From positions 1-33,126 of the forward strand of contig JALCCG010000239.1 of assembly GCA_023212695.1 (NCBI GenBank): a DNA stretch of 33,126 nt, in the 5' to 3' direction. This document shows positions 18,096 to 27,578 of this stretch, one piece after another. How positions within the stretch are numbered: position 1 is the stretch's first letter; each line of letters starts with the position of its first letter. This DNA comes from Sporisorium sorghi (lineage: Eukaryota > Basidiomycota > Ustilaginomycetes > Ustilaginales > Ustilaginaceae). Under the pieces are notes generated by a model, which made no database searches, was not told where the DNA came from, and saw only the letters and a list, made by a program, of their open reading frames with translations. Both the position numbers and the translations under genes were made by a program.

Positions 18096-20183
18096 CTACT
18101 GCGACCCAGCAGCCGCGGCAGGCGTACCAAACGAGCTAGCCATCTCCAGGAACGCAGCGACGTCAAAGCTGTCGGCATTCGCATCCTCGGCATCACCCAC
18201 GCCGAGCTGATCTTCCGCAGCCGGCGGCAGCATGCTCGCGAACGACGTCGGCGCCTCAGCTGGCGCGGCGGACGGCAGCGGCGCTTGCAGCGGTGCGAGG
18301 TCGAGCGTCTGACTGAAACCGGCCAGCTCGCTGGTCGAGATGCCGAGCACTTTAGCGAGCTCTTCGTCGCTGAAACCGATGGTGTGATCAGGCGTCATAG
18401 CTGCTTCAGTAGCGATGGAAGGTGAGGCGATGGCAGACGACGTCGTAGCTTCCGACGGACTGGCAGCGACGGCGCCTTCAGTGGCTGCAGTGGCGCGTGT
18501 CTCGTTGTTGTCAGCCTCATCGTCGCTCGACTCGTCCTGCTCGAGTCGCCGACGCTCCTCCTCTTCGGCGGCAATCTCGCGTTCGAGCTGTGCAAATGTC
18601 TGCGCCAGCCGACGCTCCTCCTTTTCGGAATCGCGCAGACTCTTTTCCCTCGCCTTGCGATCCTTTTTGGCCTTGCGGTTGGCTTCCCTCGCCTTGCGCG
18701 TAGCTTCTCGCTCCTGTTGCAGCAAAGCCGTATGCCTGGCGATGCGATCTCGCAGCACGACAATGCGCTCCTCGACCGTCTTTTGTGCATTCTCGAAGAA
18801 GCTGGCGTCGACCCTCATCTGGAGCATCTCGGCCTGGATGGCCTCGCGACCTTTGGCGATGTCGGTCATCTTGTTCTTGACTTGGTCGCGGATGTCATCG
18901 CTCGGGCATGAGACAGGGTTGGACTTGCTGCTACCGTCGAGAGTGCTGTTCGCTTGCGAAGCCAAAGGGGCAGTTGGAGTTGCGCCGGTAGGAACCTCGC
19001 CAGCTTCGCGCACGGGCGTCACTGTTGCAGCTGGTGCATTGTCTTTACCGGCTGAAGTGTCGTTGAGACTTGCCCCGTGTGCTTGCTCCTCGCTTGGCTG
19101 TGTAACGCCACCCAGAATGCTCGATGGTGCGTCGCAAGCCGCATTGTCGGTGATAGCTTGCTTCTGAAGAGCGACAAAGAGGTCGGCGAATAGGCGAACA
19201 TTGTTCTGAATGAAGGTCTGGGCGTTGTCGGAAGTGCAGCCTTGCGGGATGAGACGGCCGAGGTCTGGGACTGAAAGAAGCGAGCCAGCGCTGGAGGCAG
19301 CCGAGCGAGCAGCAGCGGCTGCAGTCGCCTTCTTCTTGTTAGCTGAAGCGTCCATGCTTCCTGGGCTGAGCTTGCGCTTGCCTTTGGTGGACACCGCGTT
19401 GGGATCAGGGAGCGGGTGTTTGCGTGGCCTGCCTCTCTTCCGCGCGTACGTCTGCAGAGTAGCGCCAGGTGTAGAAGCAGGAGTGGATGCAGCGGACGAA
19501 GGCGCGGTCGTCGCGAGTCGCGCGGGTACAGCCTCCGTTGAGCTGGCAGTCGTGTCTGCAGGTGGCATAGCGACGGCTGCTACTGAACTATTGGGCACCC
19601 CAGCGGCTGCTCCGGGGGTATGGCTGAATGAGACGACTGGCAAGGTTGCTGATGAAACGACGGGATGTGCTGACGAAGCTGGAGCTGCGCTGGCTGATGA
19701 GACGGGCGGAGTGGCTACTCTCTGGTTCAAAGTGGTGGGAACAGTTGAGACGGATGCTGCTGACGAAGCTGCCTGGAAAGTCTGCGCATCCTCGGCCTGT
19801 GGACCGACGGAGGCACTTCCGACAGGCGACGGGAAGATCGTAGCCGGGATAAATGCGCTGCCTTGCGTTGCCCCACTCGACGGGACTGCTATTGGTGTGC
19901 CTGGATGCTGAGCAGGCGAGTCAATGTAGTGGATTTTTCGCACCTCGTCGTCAGCACGAATGGCAAAATCCTTTGCTGGCTTGGCATCAGCACTGCTGGA
20001 CATCGCGTCGAGAGAAGCGGAAGGAGCAACAGCCGGCGTCATGTCACAAGGCGTAGGATATCCCGAATCATTGTCGGACTCGCCGGACATGTAGCGCGAC
20101 GGCAGTAGATCGGGAGGAGTCAGTGGAACCTCCTCGCTTGGGCAAACGCCACCAATCGGAGCCAATGCGACCGATGCGTCCAT
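18096..20183 (-). CDS. AT-hook and coiled-coil protein, probably nuclear; function unknown
   Basis: A single uninterrupted frame of 695 residues from the ATG at 20183. Most of it is Ala/Ser/Thr/Pro-rich and disordered. One AT-hook, RKRGRPRKHPLP (about 244-255), with a following KGKRKLSPG, suggests binding to AT-rich DNA in the nucleus. A strongly predicted coiled coil occupies about 460-545 (ARHTALLQQEREATRKAREA; RRLAQTFAQLEREIAAEEEE), ending in an acidic stretch (DESSDDEADNNE). Near the C-terminus, DHTIGFSDEELAKVLGISTS and LAGFSQTLDL are less repetitive and may be a short interaction motif. I do not recognise an orthologue; a chromatin-associated adaptor is an inference from the AT-hook alone. 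The gene is divergent from the RecQ helicase, with about 1.6 kb between start codons. Confidence 0.78.
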   Translation of the reverse strand: MDASVALAPIGGVCPSEEVPLTPPDLLPSRYMSGESDNDSGYPTPCDMTPAVAPSASLDAMSSSADAKPAKDFAIRADDEVRKIHYIDSPAQHPGTPIAVPSSGATQGSAFIPATIFPSPVGSASVGPQAEDAQTFQAASSAASVSTVPTTLNQRVATPPVSSASAAPASSAHPVVSSATLPVVSFSHTPGAAAGVPNSSVAAVAMPPADTTASSTEAVPARLATTAPSSAASTPASTPGATLQTYARKRGRPRKHPLPDPNAVSTKGKRKLSPGSMDASANKKKATAAAAARSAASSAGSLLSVPDLGRLIPQGCTSDNAQTFIQNNVRLFADLFVALQKQAITDNAACDAPSSILGGVTQPSEEQAHGASLNDTSAGKDNAPAATVTPVREAGEVPTGATPTAPLASQANSTLDGSSKSNPVSCPSDDIRDQVKNKMTDIAKGREAIQAEMLQMRVDASFFENAQKTVEERIVVLRDRIARHTALLQQEREATRKAREANRKAKKDRKAREKSLRDSEKEERRLAQTFAQLEREIAAEEEERRRLEQDESSDDEADNNETRATAATEGAVAASPSEATTSSAIASPSIATEAAMTPDHTIGFSDEELAKVLGISTSELAGFSQTLDLAPLQAPLPSAAPAEAPTSFASMLPPAAEDQLGVGDAEDANADSFDVAAFLEMASSFGTPAAAAGSQ

Positions 20184-21763
20184 CCGCTCTGCTTTGGAGT
20201 CGCTCGTCTGCTGCTCGCCTGCTGCTGCCTACAGCACTTCGTCGTGAGTCCCTCTCTCGCTTCGTGATCGTTGATCCGACGTTCTTCGGAGCCATCGACC
20301 TTCGCTTGAAATCGAGATGTAGAGTCGGAATGTGTGAATTGTCCGAAGCTTGAGGTGTGTGGAAGCGGTGGTTGCGAAAGGAAAAGGAAAAAAAAAAAAA
20401 AAAAAAAAAAAAAAGGGTTGCAGGAAAGGGTCTCTGCAGCCACAACTTTTTTTCTTTCGTTACATCACGTGAGCTGCTCAGCCCTCCACACCCGACGAGT
20501 AACAGCGGAATTTCAGCGCAGCAGGCTGTGATTTCAGAGATAAGAGACGGAGAGTGAGGCTCTGCTGGTGTGATTTTTGAGAAGATTTTCCCAATTTTTT
20601 TTTGGCCGACGCGGAACGCGTCTTGCGAAAGCGTGGGAGTGGCTGAAAAGCCCGCAATTAACACTTTTTTCCAGCGACAAGGCAGCGAGCAGCTCAGCTC
20701 TACGTTGAGCCCACTCGAGATGCGCTGCGCTGCGCAGCCTTCCTTCATCACTCTATCATCACCTTCTCGTCTCGTTTCTTGACCAATCAGCCCCCGACTA
20801 CGCAGCCGACGGACGATCACGCTCTTGCGGATAACTTATCTTTCATTGCAAACTCAGCCGCAGCGGCACCATCAACTCCACCATCACTACGAGCATCGCC
20901 ACGACCCGCAGCACTCATTGCCGCAGCTTTACCATCGCTTGCTCCCGCTGCTGCTCGGATCGTCAAGCCGCAGTGCACCCGCCGCGACAAGCAAATCGAT
21001 CGCGCAAGTCCAACTCAAGCCGCTACCTGTTGCCTGACCAGCAGACCTTCCCTCATCGACTGGTCACCCGCTCTGACCACGCGCAATACATTCGCTACCA
21101 CCATCTCGGTCGAGCCCATTGCGCGCGACTATCCGCTCTTTGCTGAGCCCGCTCGCTCCAGCCAGTACTCTGCAGAACATACGCAAGCACCATCACAGTC
21201 ACATCAATGGCGCACATCCATCTCTCTGCGCTTCTATAGACCGACTACCTCGCCCCGCTTGCCGCATTGCACACGATATCACCAGCGCAGCTAAGCCAAC
21301 GGCGCACAACCTCTCGAGCCCAGCAACTACAAGCCCAATTGATTCGCATTGACGCGTCATCCTCACTCGATCCGCTGCCACCGTCGAGCTAAGCACTACC
21401 CAGCAACCTGGCCCGCCCCCTTGACGGGTCATCGATCAAAGCGGTATCACCCTCACATCCCGCAACCGAGAGCAACTTCCGCTGCGCTTTTCGTCCAGCT
21501 CCATCGCCGCCAGCCAGCTACTGTCCGCACTGCCTTTGCTGCAGCGGCGACGCTTGCGCATCCTCCGCCCATTGGTTTGACTCCGGTAAGCAAGCAATCC
21601 ATACTTCGCCCAACAACATCATCTTCCGTGGTTCAAGCGCATGGTGACTGACACCTGAACCACGAACACTTCATCTCACAGCATCTCGCGCGGTAGAGTC
21701 GACCTCGATAGAGCTCGTACAGCAGAACACCTCGGCGTTCGCACCAAAGCTCCGTTCGAAGTC
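20184..21763. promoter_or_regulatory. Long divergent intergenic region with poly-A tract and probable 5'-UTR intron of the RecQ gene
   Basis: 1.58 kb between two divergent genes. An A27 run lies at 20388-20414. From about 20780 the plus strand becomes CA/TC-rich like a leader, with several short upstream frames (for example 21349-21651). A probable untranslated intron runs from GTAAGC at 21586 to CACAG at 21681 (96 nt, with CTGAC upstream of the acceptor); removing it also removes the ATG at about 21650, so the ATG at 21764 becomes the first one after the junction. The coding frame of RecQ stays open back to 21682, but the frame before the intron carries a stop, so the protein is not extended. 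Confidence 0.45.
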
Positions 21764-24700
21764 ATGCCGCAAAACTTCCCGTACCGCGTGCGGGAAGCGG
21801 AAGACCGCCGATCTGAAATGATCTTCCTGGACGACGACGACGACGATGCCCTTTTTGCCGACTTCAAAGCTACTGCGCCGGGCGATCGCCCATCTCCAAA
21901 GAGATCTGCCCTCGAAGACCACGGCTCCAATGCTACACATAAAAGGCCCAAAGCCAAGGAAGACGTCGCTTCAAGCCCACAGACCAGCAACAACCTCGAT
22001 TCCGACTCGCGCGGGCCGCATCATGGTTCGAGTGGCTCGGTGACCCGCACGAACACGTCACTGCAACCGTCTCCAGTGGTGCCGCAGTTCCACAACGCCA
22101 AATACGACAAGTACAGCGTCAAGGAGCTGCGCAGCATGTTTGCCGCCACAAACGCGCTTCTGCTTGGCCGCATCGCAGATCTACCGCAACACGATCCCGA
22201 CTACCCTGGCGCGGATGGCTGGCGTCAATGGGACGAGGCCTTTGAACGTGCAAGGCAGATGCGCGACGAGGTGGCCGAAATCGCAAGCATCCTGGAATCA
22301 CGATCACCAGGTGCTGCGGGCGTCGATCCTCAACCGTCAGCGTCCAACCATGGCGGCTTCGTCGATGATCGCTCGACAAGATCAACGCCCGCTACACACA
22401 ATGCTTCCCATCCGCCTCTCCCTTCTTCGACAGCGCGCACGACCTCGAACTCCTTTCAGGTTGTCGGCGAGAACCTTGTGTCGGCTGCGACGAACATCCC
22501 CCCTGCGCACGTCTCGAGCGGCCATGCAGCTTCATCCTCGTCCGCAATGCAGCGTTCCGACTCAGCAGCACGTCTCGCGCTGAACGACCACACCTCCTAT
22601 GCTCAAGGTGGATCCGATGACTGGGGCCGCGACGCATCCTTCGCCAATGCCGAGATCTTCGAGCTCAGCGATGACGAAGAGGAGGAAGAGGTCCAGAACT
22701 TGCCAGACGAGGACAAGTTCAAGCTGTGCGGTCCATCGATGCAGCAGCCGCTGTCGAGGGACCAAATGCGACGTATGGCTCAGTACCCTTGGTCTCGATC
22801 CGTCTTTTACACCTTGCGCAAGTTCTTTAAGCTCAACAGCTTCCGCCCTAACCAGCTTGAAGCCATCAACGGCACGCTGATGGGACGCGACGTGTTCGTG
22901 CTCATGCCCACTGGTGGCGGCAAGTCGCTTTGCTACCAGCTGCCGGCGTGCATCGACACGGAGGCTTCCAAAGGCGGCGTCACCATCGTCATCTCGCCAC
23001 TCCTTTCCCTCATCGAAGACCAGGTGCATCACCTCGTCAAGATGGGCATCGCCGCGGTCAAGCTCACCGGCGAAATGAGCGCCAACGACAAGCGAGATGC
23101 GATGAATGCAGCGAGAGATAGCAACGGCTCTCTACGACTGCTCTACATGACACCGGAGTTCGTCCGGCAGTCCTCGCAGGCGATCGCGCTGCTGCAGTTC
23201 CTGTCTCAGCAGAAGCGATTGGCTCGGTTCGTCATCGACGAGGCGCACTGCGTCAGCCAATGGGGCCATGACTTCCGCCCCAACTACACGGAGCTCGGCA
23301 CGTTGCGCGAACAGTACCCCACAGTGCCTATCATGGCGCTCACCGCGACTGCCAACAAGACCGTCATCAAGGACGTCAAGGCGTGCCTGCAGATGAAGAA
23401 CGTGATGCAGCTCTCCTCGAGCTTCAACCGTCCGAACCTCGAGTACCAGGTGCGGCCCAAGCCGAAGAGCAAGCCCATGGACGAGATCTCGAGCTTCATT
23501 CTCGCCTCGCACAAGGACGAGTGCGGCATCGTTTACTGCTTCAGCCGCGAGACGTGCGAGACCGTTGCGGCCGAACTCATCAAGCACGGCATTTCGGCAC
23601 ACCACTACCACGCCAGGCTGGCCAAGGAAGATCGCTCGATGGTTCAGCAAAAATGGCAGCGCAACGAGTTCAAGGTGATCGTTGCTACCATCGCGTTTGG
23701 CATGGGCATCGACAAGCCCGACGTGCGCTTCGTCATCCACCATTCGCTGCCCAAGTCGCTCGAGGGCTACTACCAGGAGACGGGCCGTGCCGGCCGCGAT
23801 GGCAAGAGCTCGCTGTGCATCTTGTACTATGCGCACGCCGATGTGCGCAAGTTGGAGAAGATGCTGGAGCGCGAGGAGGACAAGTCGCCCGAAGCCATCG
23901 AACGCAGCATGCAAATGTTGCGCACGATGCAAAGATACTGCGAGAACGAAATCGAGTGCCGTCGCGTTCAGGTCCTGCGCTACTTCAACGAAGACTTTAG
24001 CGCGGCGCAGTGCCACAGCACGTGCGACAATTGCTGCCGCCAGACTGGCACGATCCGCATCGAAGATGTCACGGAGCTTGCGATCAAGGCGGTCAAGCTC
24101 GTCAAGGGCATCGCGCCGCTCGGAGGGCAGTGGACCTTGCCCCACTACGCCGAAGTCTTCTACGGCAGCCGTCACAAAAAGGTGCGGGACTTGGGCCATG
24201 ACAAGGTCGAGATGCACGGCGCTGGCTCTGTGCTTCCCAAGAACGAGGTTCATCGGCTGTTCGAGCGTCTCTGCACCGAGGGGGCCTTCAAGATGAAGGA
24301 TGTCATGAACGGCGCTGGATTCAACACGTCGTACCTTGTCGTCGGCCCAGCGGCATCGCAGGTGCTGAACGGGCAGAAAAGGATCAGCATGCAGGTCGCT
24401 GCGAAGAGCTCCAAGACGACAGCGCCAGCGCGGCAGCAGAAGAACGGCAAAAAGCAGCAGAGGCAGGCGAGAGACGCCGACTTTGCCGAGTTCGACGAGG
24501 ATGCGCACGATATCTCCCATGTCAGTCTGAGTCCGCAAGCGGCTCGAAGCACCCATCGCTCCAATCTCGATCGAGCCCAGCCATACGACGATTACATCCC
24601 GCCCGAGATCTTGGAAGACGACTTCAACCCCGACGCTGATTCCGATGACGACGCTCCGCTGGGCGTCTCAAGCCTCATGCAGCAACGTCGACCCGAACAT

Positions 24701-25480
24701 GCCCGAGCAAGCGGTGGCGATGGCAGCGATGACGGCTTTGAGATTGATCCCCGATCGACCGACGCCAACCAGGGCTGCTACCGCGAGCTGAAGAAGCTCG
24801 ATGCGAAGCTGGCAAAGCAAGAAAGGCAAACCCAAGGCTGGCTGCTCCCGGACGAGCTGCTGCAAGAGATTTCGGCTCTGGCGCCCTCCAGCGTCGGATC
24901 TCTGAAAAGTGGGCTCGAAAGCAAAGGGCGACGCAATGCCTGGCTCGACAAGTACGGCTCTCGATATGTTGCGATCTGTCAGCGATTCTTCCAGGCGGAC
25001 CGGGCCGAATTTGACGCTGCCCACATCGCGGCGACGAGGGGTCCAGTCTGGAACTCGTTCCTCTCGAATGGTAATCGTGGATCTCTCCCTTCTCCGGCTG
25101 CAACGACTACACCTGGACGATCTGCTGCAGCAAGTGCGCCACGCAAGAGCGCGGTGATCACCGCTGCCAACCTGGGGCGGTATACGTACGAGGATCCGGA
25201 TACGTCGACATCACGCAATGGAGCTTCACCGTCGTCGAGAAGCGATCGAGCTTTGGCTGGAAGCAGTCGGGTTGGCCGCGCGTCGCCGAGAACGCCAGCA
25301 ACGAGCTCGACGTCAAGGACGACGACAGCAGCGCGACCAGGGGCAACGGCGGCGGCGCCGGCCAAGAGGCTCACGCTCAATCCGGGTTTCCTCAACAACG
25401 GCGGAGGCGGAGCGTTGCAGATTCGGGCCATGCCGCTGCTTCCTTCGCAGAGGGCGGCGAATCGACCTCGTCAGTGCTGA
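21764..25480 (+). CDS. SGS1: RecQ-family DNA helicase of the BLM/Sgs1/Rqh1 type
   Basis: An intronless 1238-residue protein. After a 350-residue acidic, Ser-rich N-terminus comes RecQ motif 0 ([14 protein letters not shown]) and Walker [14 protein letters not shown] (about 382-394). The DEAH box ([19 protein letters not shown]) has its Asp at 492, and TATA/N motif III follows. The second RecA domain has [14 protein letters not shown] and motif [16 protein letters not shown] (about 669-682). The RecQ-Ct zinc site (CENEIECRR...HSTCDNCC, about 726-760) and a winged-helix RQC follow. A C-terminal HRDC-like helical domain ([16 protein letters not shown] to YVAICQRFF) occupies about 1005-1085. This is the full BLM/Sgs1 architecture rather than the short RecQ. 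The enzyme unwinds DNA 3' to 5' and dissolves recombination intermediates with Top3 and Rmi1; the N-terminal segment [20 protein letters not shown] may be the partner or dimerisation region. The Ala/Arg-rich tail after HRDC is variable. Confidence 0.96.
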   Translation: MPQNFPYRVREAEDRRSEMIFLDDDDDDALFADFKATAPGDRPSPKRSALEDHGSNATHKRPKAKEDVASSPQTSNNLDSDSRGPHHGSSGSVTRTNTSLQPSPVVPQFHNAKYDKYSVKELRSMFAATNALLLGRIADLPQHDPDYPGADGWRQWDEAFERARQMRDEVAEIASILESRSPGAAGVDPQPSASNHGGFVDDRSTRSTPATHNASHPPLPSSTARTTSNSFQVVGENLVSAATNIPPAHVSSGHAASSSSAMQRSDSAARLALNDHTSYAQGGSDDWGRDASFANAEIFELSDDEEEEEVQNLPDEDKFKLCGPSMQQPLSRDQMRRMAQYPWSRSVFYTLRKFFKLNSFRPNQLEAINGTLMGRDVFVLMPTGGGKSLCYQLPACIDTEASKGGVTIVISPLLSLIEDQVHHLVKMGIAAVKLTGEMSANDKRDAMNAARDSNGSLRLLYMTPEFVRQSSQAIALLQFLSQQKRLARFVIDEAHCVSQWGHDFRPNYTELGTLREQYPTVPIMALTATANKTVIKDVKACLQMKNVMQLSSSFNRPNLEYQVRPKPKSKPMDEISSFILASHKDECGIVYCFSRETCETVAAELIKHGISAHHYHARLAKEDRSMVQQKWQRNEFKVIVATIAFGMGIDKPDVRFVIHHSLPKSLEGYYQETGRAGRDGKSSLCILYYAHADVRKLEKMLEREEDKSPEAIERSMQMLRTMQRYCENEIECRRVQVLRYFNEDFSAAQCHSTCDNCCRQTGTIRIEDVTELAIKAVKLVKGIAPLGGQWTLPHYAEVFYGSRHKKVRDLGHDKVEMHGAGSVLPKNEVHRLFERLCTEGAFKMKDVMNGAGFNTSYLVVGPAASQVLNGQKRISMQVAAKSSKTTAPARQQKNGKKQQRQARDADFAEFDEDAHDISHVSLSPQAARSTHRSNLDRAQPYDDYIPPEILEDDFNPDADSDDDAPLGVSSLMQQRRPEHARASGGDGSDDGFEIDPRSTDANQGCYRELKKLDAKLAKQERQTQGWLLPDELLQEISALAPSSVGSLKSGLESKGRRNAWLDKYGSRYVAICQRFFQADRAEFDAAHIAATRGPVWNSFLSNGNRGSLPSPAATTTPGRSAAASAPRKSAVITAANLGRYTYEDPDTSTSRNGASPSSRSDRALAGSSRVGRASPRTPATSSTSRTTTAARPGATAAAPAKRLTLNPGFLNNGGGGALQIRAMPLLPSQRAANRPRQC

Positions 25481-25899
25481 TTTGGAGGTGCAATGCCGTC
25501 GTAGTCGACTCGGGGGCGTCTGGTGATCCTGGTTCATGTGCTGCAACGCTCTCTCTCTATTGTACAACAGTCCTGGCTTTGTTATCGCACGCAGCATGCA
25601 ATCGCATCCATCTTCTCACTTGCTTTCGCAGACGTTTGAGAGAAGCATTTGCATTACGCGGCGAAGGAGAACGGAAGAACGACGAGCCCTCACTCTTCCC
25701 CTAGAAACAGGGGGAGAGAGGCGCGAGGGGAGAGGCGTTGTGCGGGTCGAGCAGTGGAGCTGGGGAACGGACAGGTGCGAAGGAAGGACCGAGTCGGCGA
25801 GCGACACGCTCTCGAGACGAGTAGGCGGTGATGCGGAGACCATTTCGCACCACGCGGAGTGCAGGCTGACACATGTCGCTGGGGGGAGGTGCGCTCCGC
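25481..25899. other. Convergent intergenic region between RecQ and the secreted protein gene
   Basis: 419 bp with the two 3' ends. It is GA-rich on the plus strand around 25690-25740. No gene or RNA is supported. Confidence 0.5.
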
Positions 25900-26455
25900 T
25901 CACGCGTGCGTCTTATCGAGGTACGCCTGGAACCAGGTCTGGGGCCAGAAGATGCGGCTGAAGGTGCTGGCTTGCGGGCAATTACCGTCGTGGACACCGC
26001 AGGCGCAGCCGTACTCGGTGGCTTCGAGCTCGCCGACGAGCTTGCACACGCTGCAACAAAACAAAGCGAGATGGTTTGGGTCAGCGTTAGTGGCTCTGCG
26101 TGTGCGGTGTGATGCCCTCGTACAACTCGTCGGGCGGGATAAGCATGTACGGGATGGGAGGGGAAAGGAGAACATACCCAGAGAAGCGCATACGATTCGC
26201 CTTGCCATCCGAGCCGCACGCTTCGGGCGCGTTGCTCTGGGGCACGGCGCATGTGACTTCGCCACCGGCCCAGGCGGGCCCAAGGCCGTCGACGTGCGAC
26301 TGGCAGTTCTTCTTGTAGTCGCAATAGTCGCCCAAGCGCTGTGTCTTCGCCTCGACGCTCAGCGTCGACACGGCGAGCAGGAGCAGCAGGCCCAGGACGC
26401 AGCGCGTCATCGTGCTGCTGGTAGTCGTGGTGGTGGAGCGACGCATGCCGACCAT
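25900..26455 (-). CDS. Small secreted cysteine-rich protein (effector-like candidate)
   Basis: Two exons, 26178-26455 and 25900-26050, with a 127-nt intron (donor GTATGT, acceptor TTGCAG) encode 142 residues, or 127 if the second in-frame ATG at 26410 is used. That ATG fits a signal peptide better: MTRCVLGLLLLLAVSTLSVE ends in A just before KTQRLG, a good cleavage site. The predicted mature protein of about 107 residues has eight cysteines: a CDYKKNC pair, then VTC, EAC, VC, and CAC plus NC in YGCACGVHDGNCP, enough for four disulfides. The C-terminus is aromatic (RIFWPQTWFQAYLD). Without the intron the frame would end in a short unrelated tail, so the splice is supported by cysteine spacing. 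I do not recognise a named family. Smut fungi secrete many such proteins, some into the host, but a role in virulence is not shown. Confidence 0.75.
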
Positions 26456-27578
26456 GTTGCGTTCAAAGTGTGTTGCTTCGGTTGTCGTCAAAGAGTCGAG
26501 GTGTTGACAGATGGATAGACGTAAGGACAGAAACGTACAAGTAGTGGCGATGGTGGTGGTGGAAGCGAACGAGGCACCTCCAGCGAAAGAGGGAGAGGAG
26601 CGAAAAGCGACCAGCACAGCTCTCCCCCCCCCCCCCCGAAATGAAGTCGTCTCCTCCTGAACCCCCACCAACAGCCCGCCCTGCACCTCGCTGTACACTT
26701 CATTGACAACCGGCCAACCAGCCCACCACAGCCCCACCAGTACACGCTTTGCAAAGAAATCACATGAAAGTTACCAAAGGAAAACGCTACACAGGAAAGG
26801 AACTAGGAAGAATCGAAGCGAAGGGGAAAGGAAGAAAGTGAAACAAAGGGTGTTGGATGGACGTAGGGCGCTACAGGCCCGGCAGCCGAGAGGGATCGCC
26901 GGGGCGACGTGCGAAATGAGGTCGGACGTGCATCAACGTTGGAGCCACCATCGTGTCCGCGATCGCGCCACGGTCTAGAGTCTCTCGCGGCTCACGACCC
27001 ACATTAGCCGTGCACAGCTTGCATGCCGACCGCGGCCAGATCGCCCTCGCCCACGTCTCTAGGCACAACAGCATCGAGCTGCCTCACCGCGCCAAACTTC
27101 CGACAGCGCCAGCGGAGTTCGAGACAAAAACGACACTTCTATGCATCACTACCTGATGGCTGACGAAGGTCCGTTCTGCAATGTACCAAAGAATCATCTC
27201 GTCCGTCAGTACTGACTCCAGTGCTGCACAACAACGCATCTTCACGCAAAACTCACCCATCGAGGCTCTTGTGCCCAGCAAGCTCGGCCAAGACGGTCGG
27301 GTCCATGGGTATTACACTCTTGCGTCGCACATGCGGCGATTCCTGCTTGCCCACTTGCTGTCGAGCCGTTTCTGGGAACTCTTTCTGCGCGCCGAGTCGA
27401 GTTTTGTCGCAAGGAAAAGCAAAAGGCAAGCGAAAGTTTTGCGATTCAAGTCAGGCTCTGAGCGGGGACAAACTTTCGCTGCGACAGATGTGCTGCGCCG
27501 TGCCATGCTGTGGCGCTCTAGACCGGAAATGCGCATCTTTGTTTCGTCTACGACCATTGCCAGTCCATCCCGGGAAAA
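26456..27578. other. Intergenic stretch upstream of the secreted protein gene and after the B56 gene
   Basis: 1.1 kb with no supported gene; both flanking genes run leftwards. The part next to 26456 is the promoter/leader of the secreted protein gene. A C14 run lies at 26624-26637. Frames such as 27181-27615 (plus) have no features. Some of 27300-27578 must be the 3' untranslated region of the B56 gene. Confidence 0.4.

Noticed and set aside
23132..24556. A 474-codon minus-strand frame across the RecQ helicase core
   Set aside because: It lies opposite a fully recognised helicase with every catalytic motif and has typical antisense composition (Leu/Arg/Val/Asp/His).
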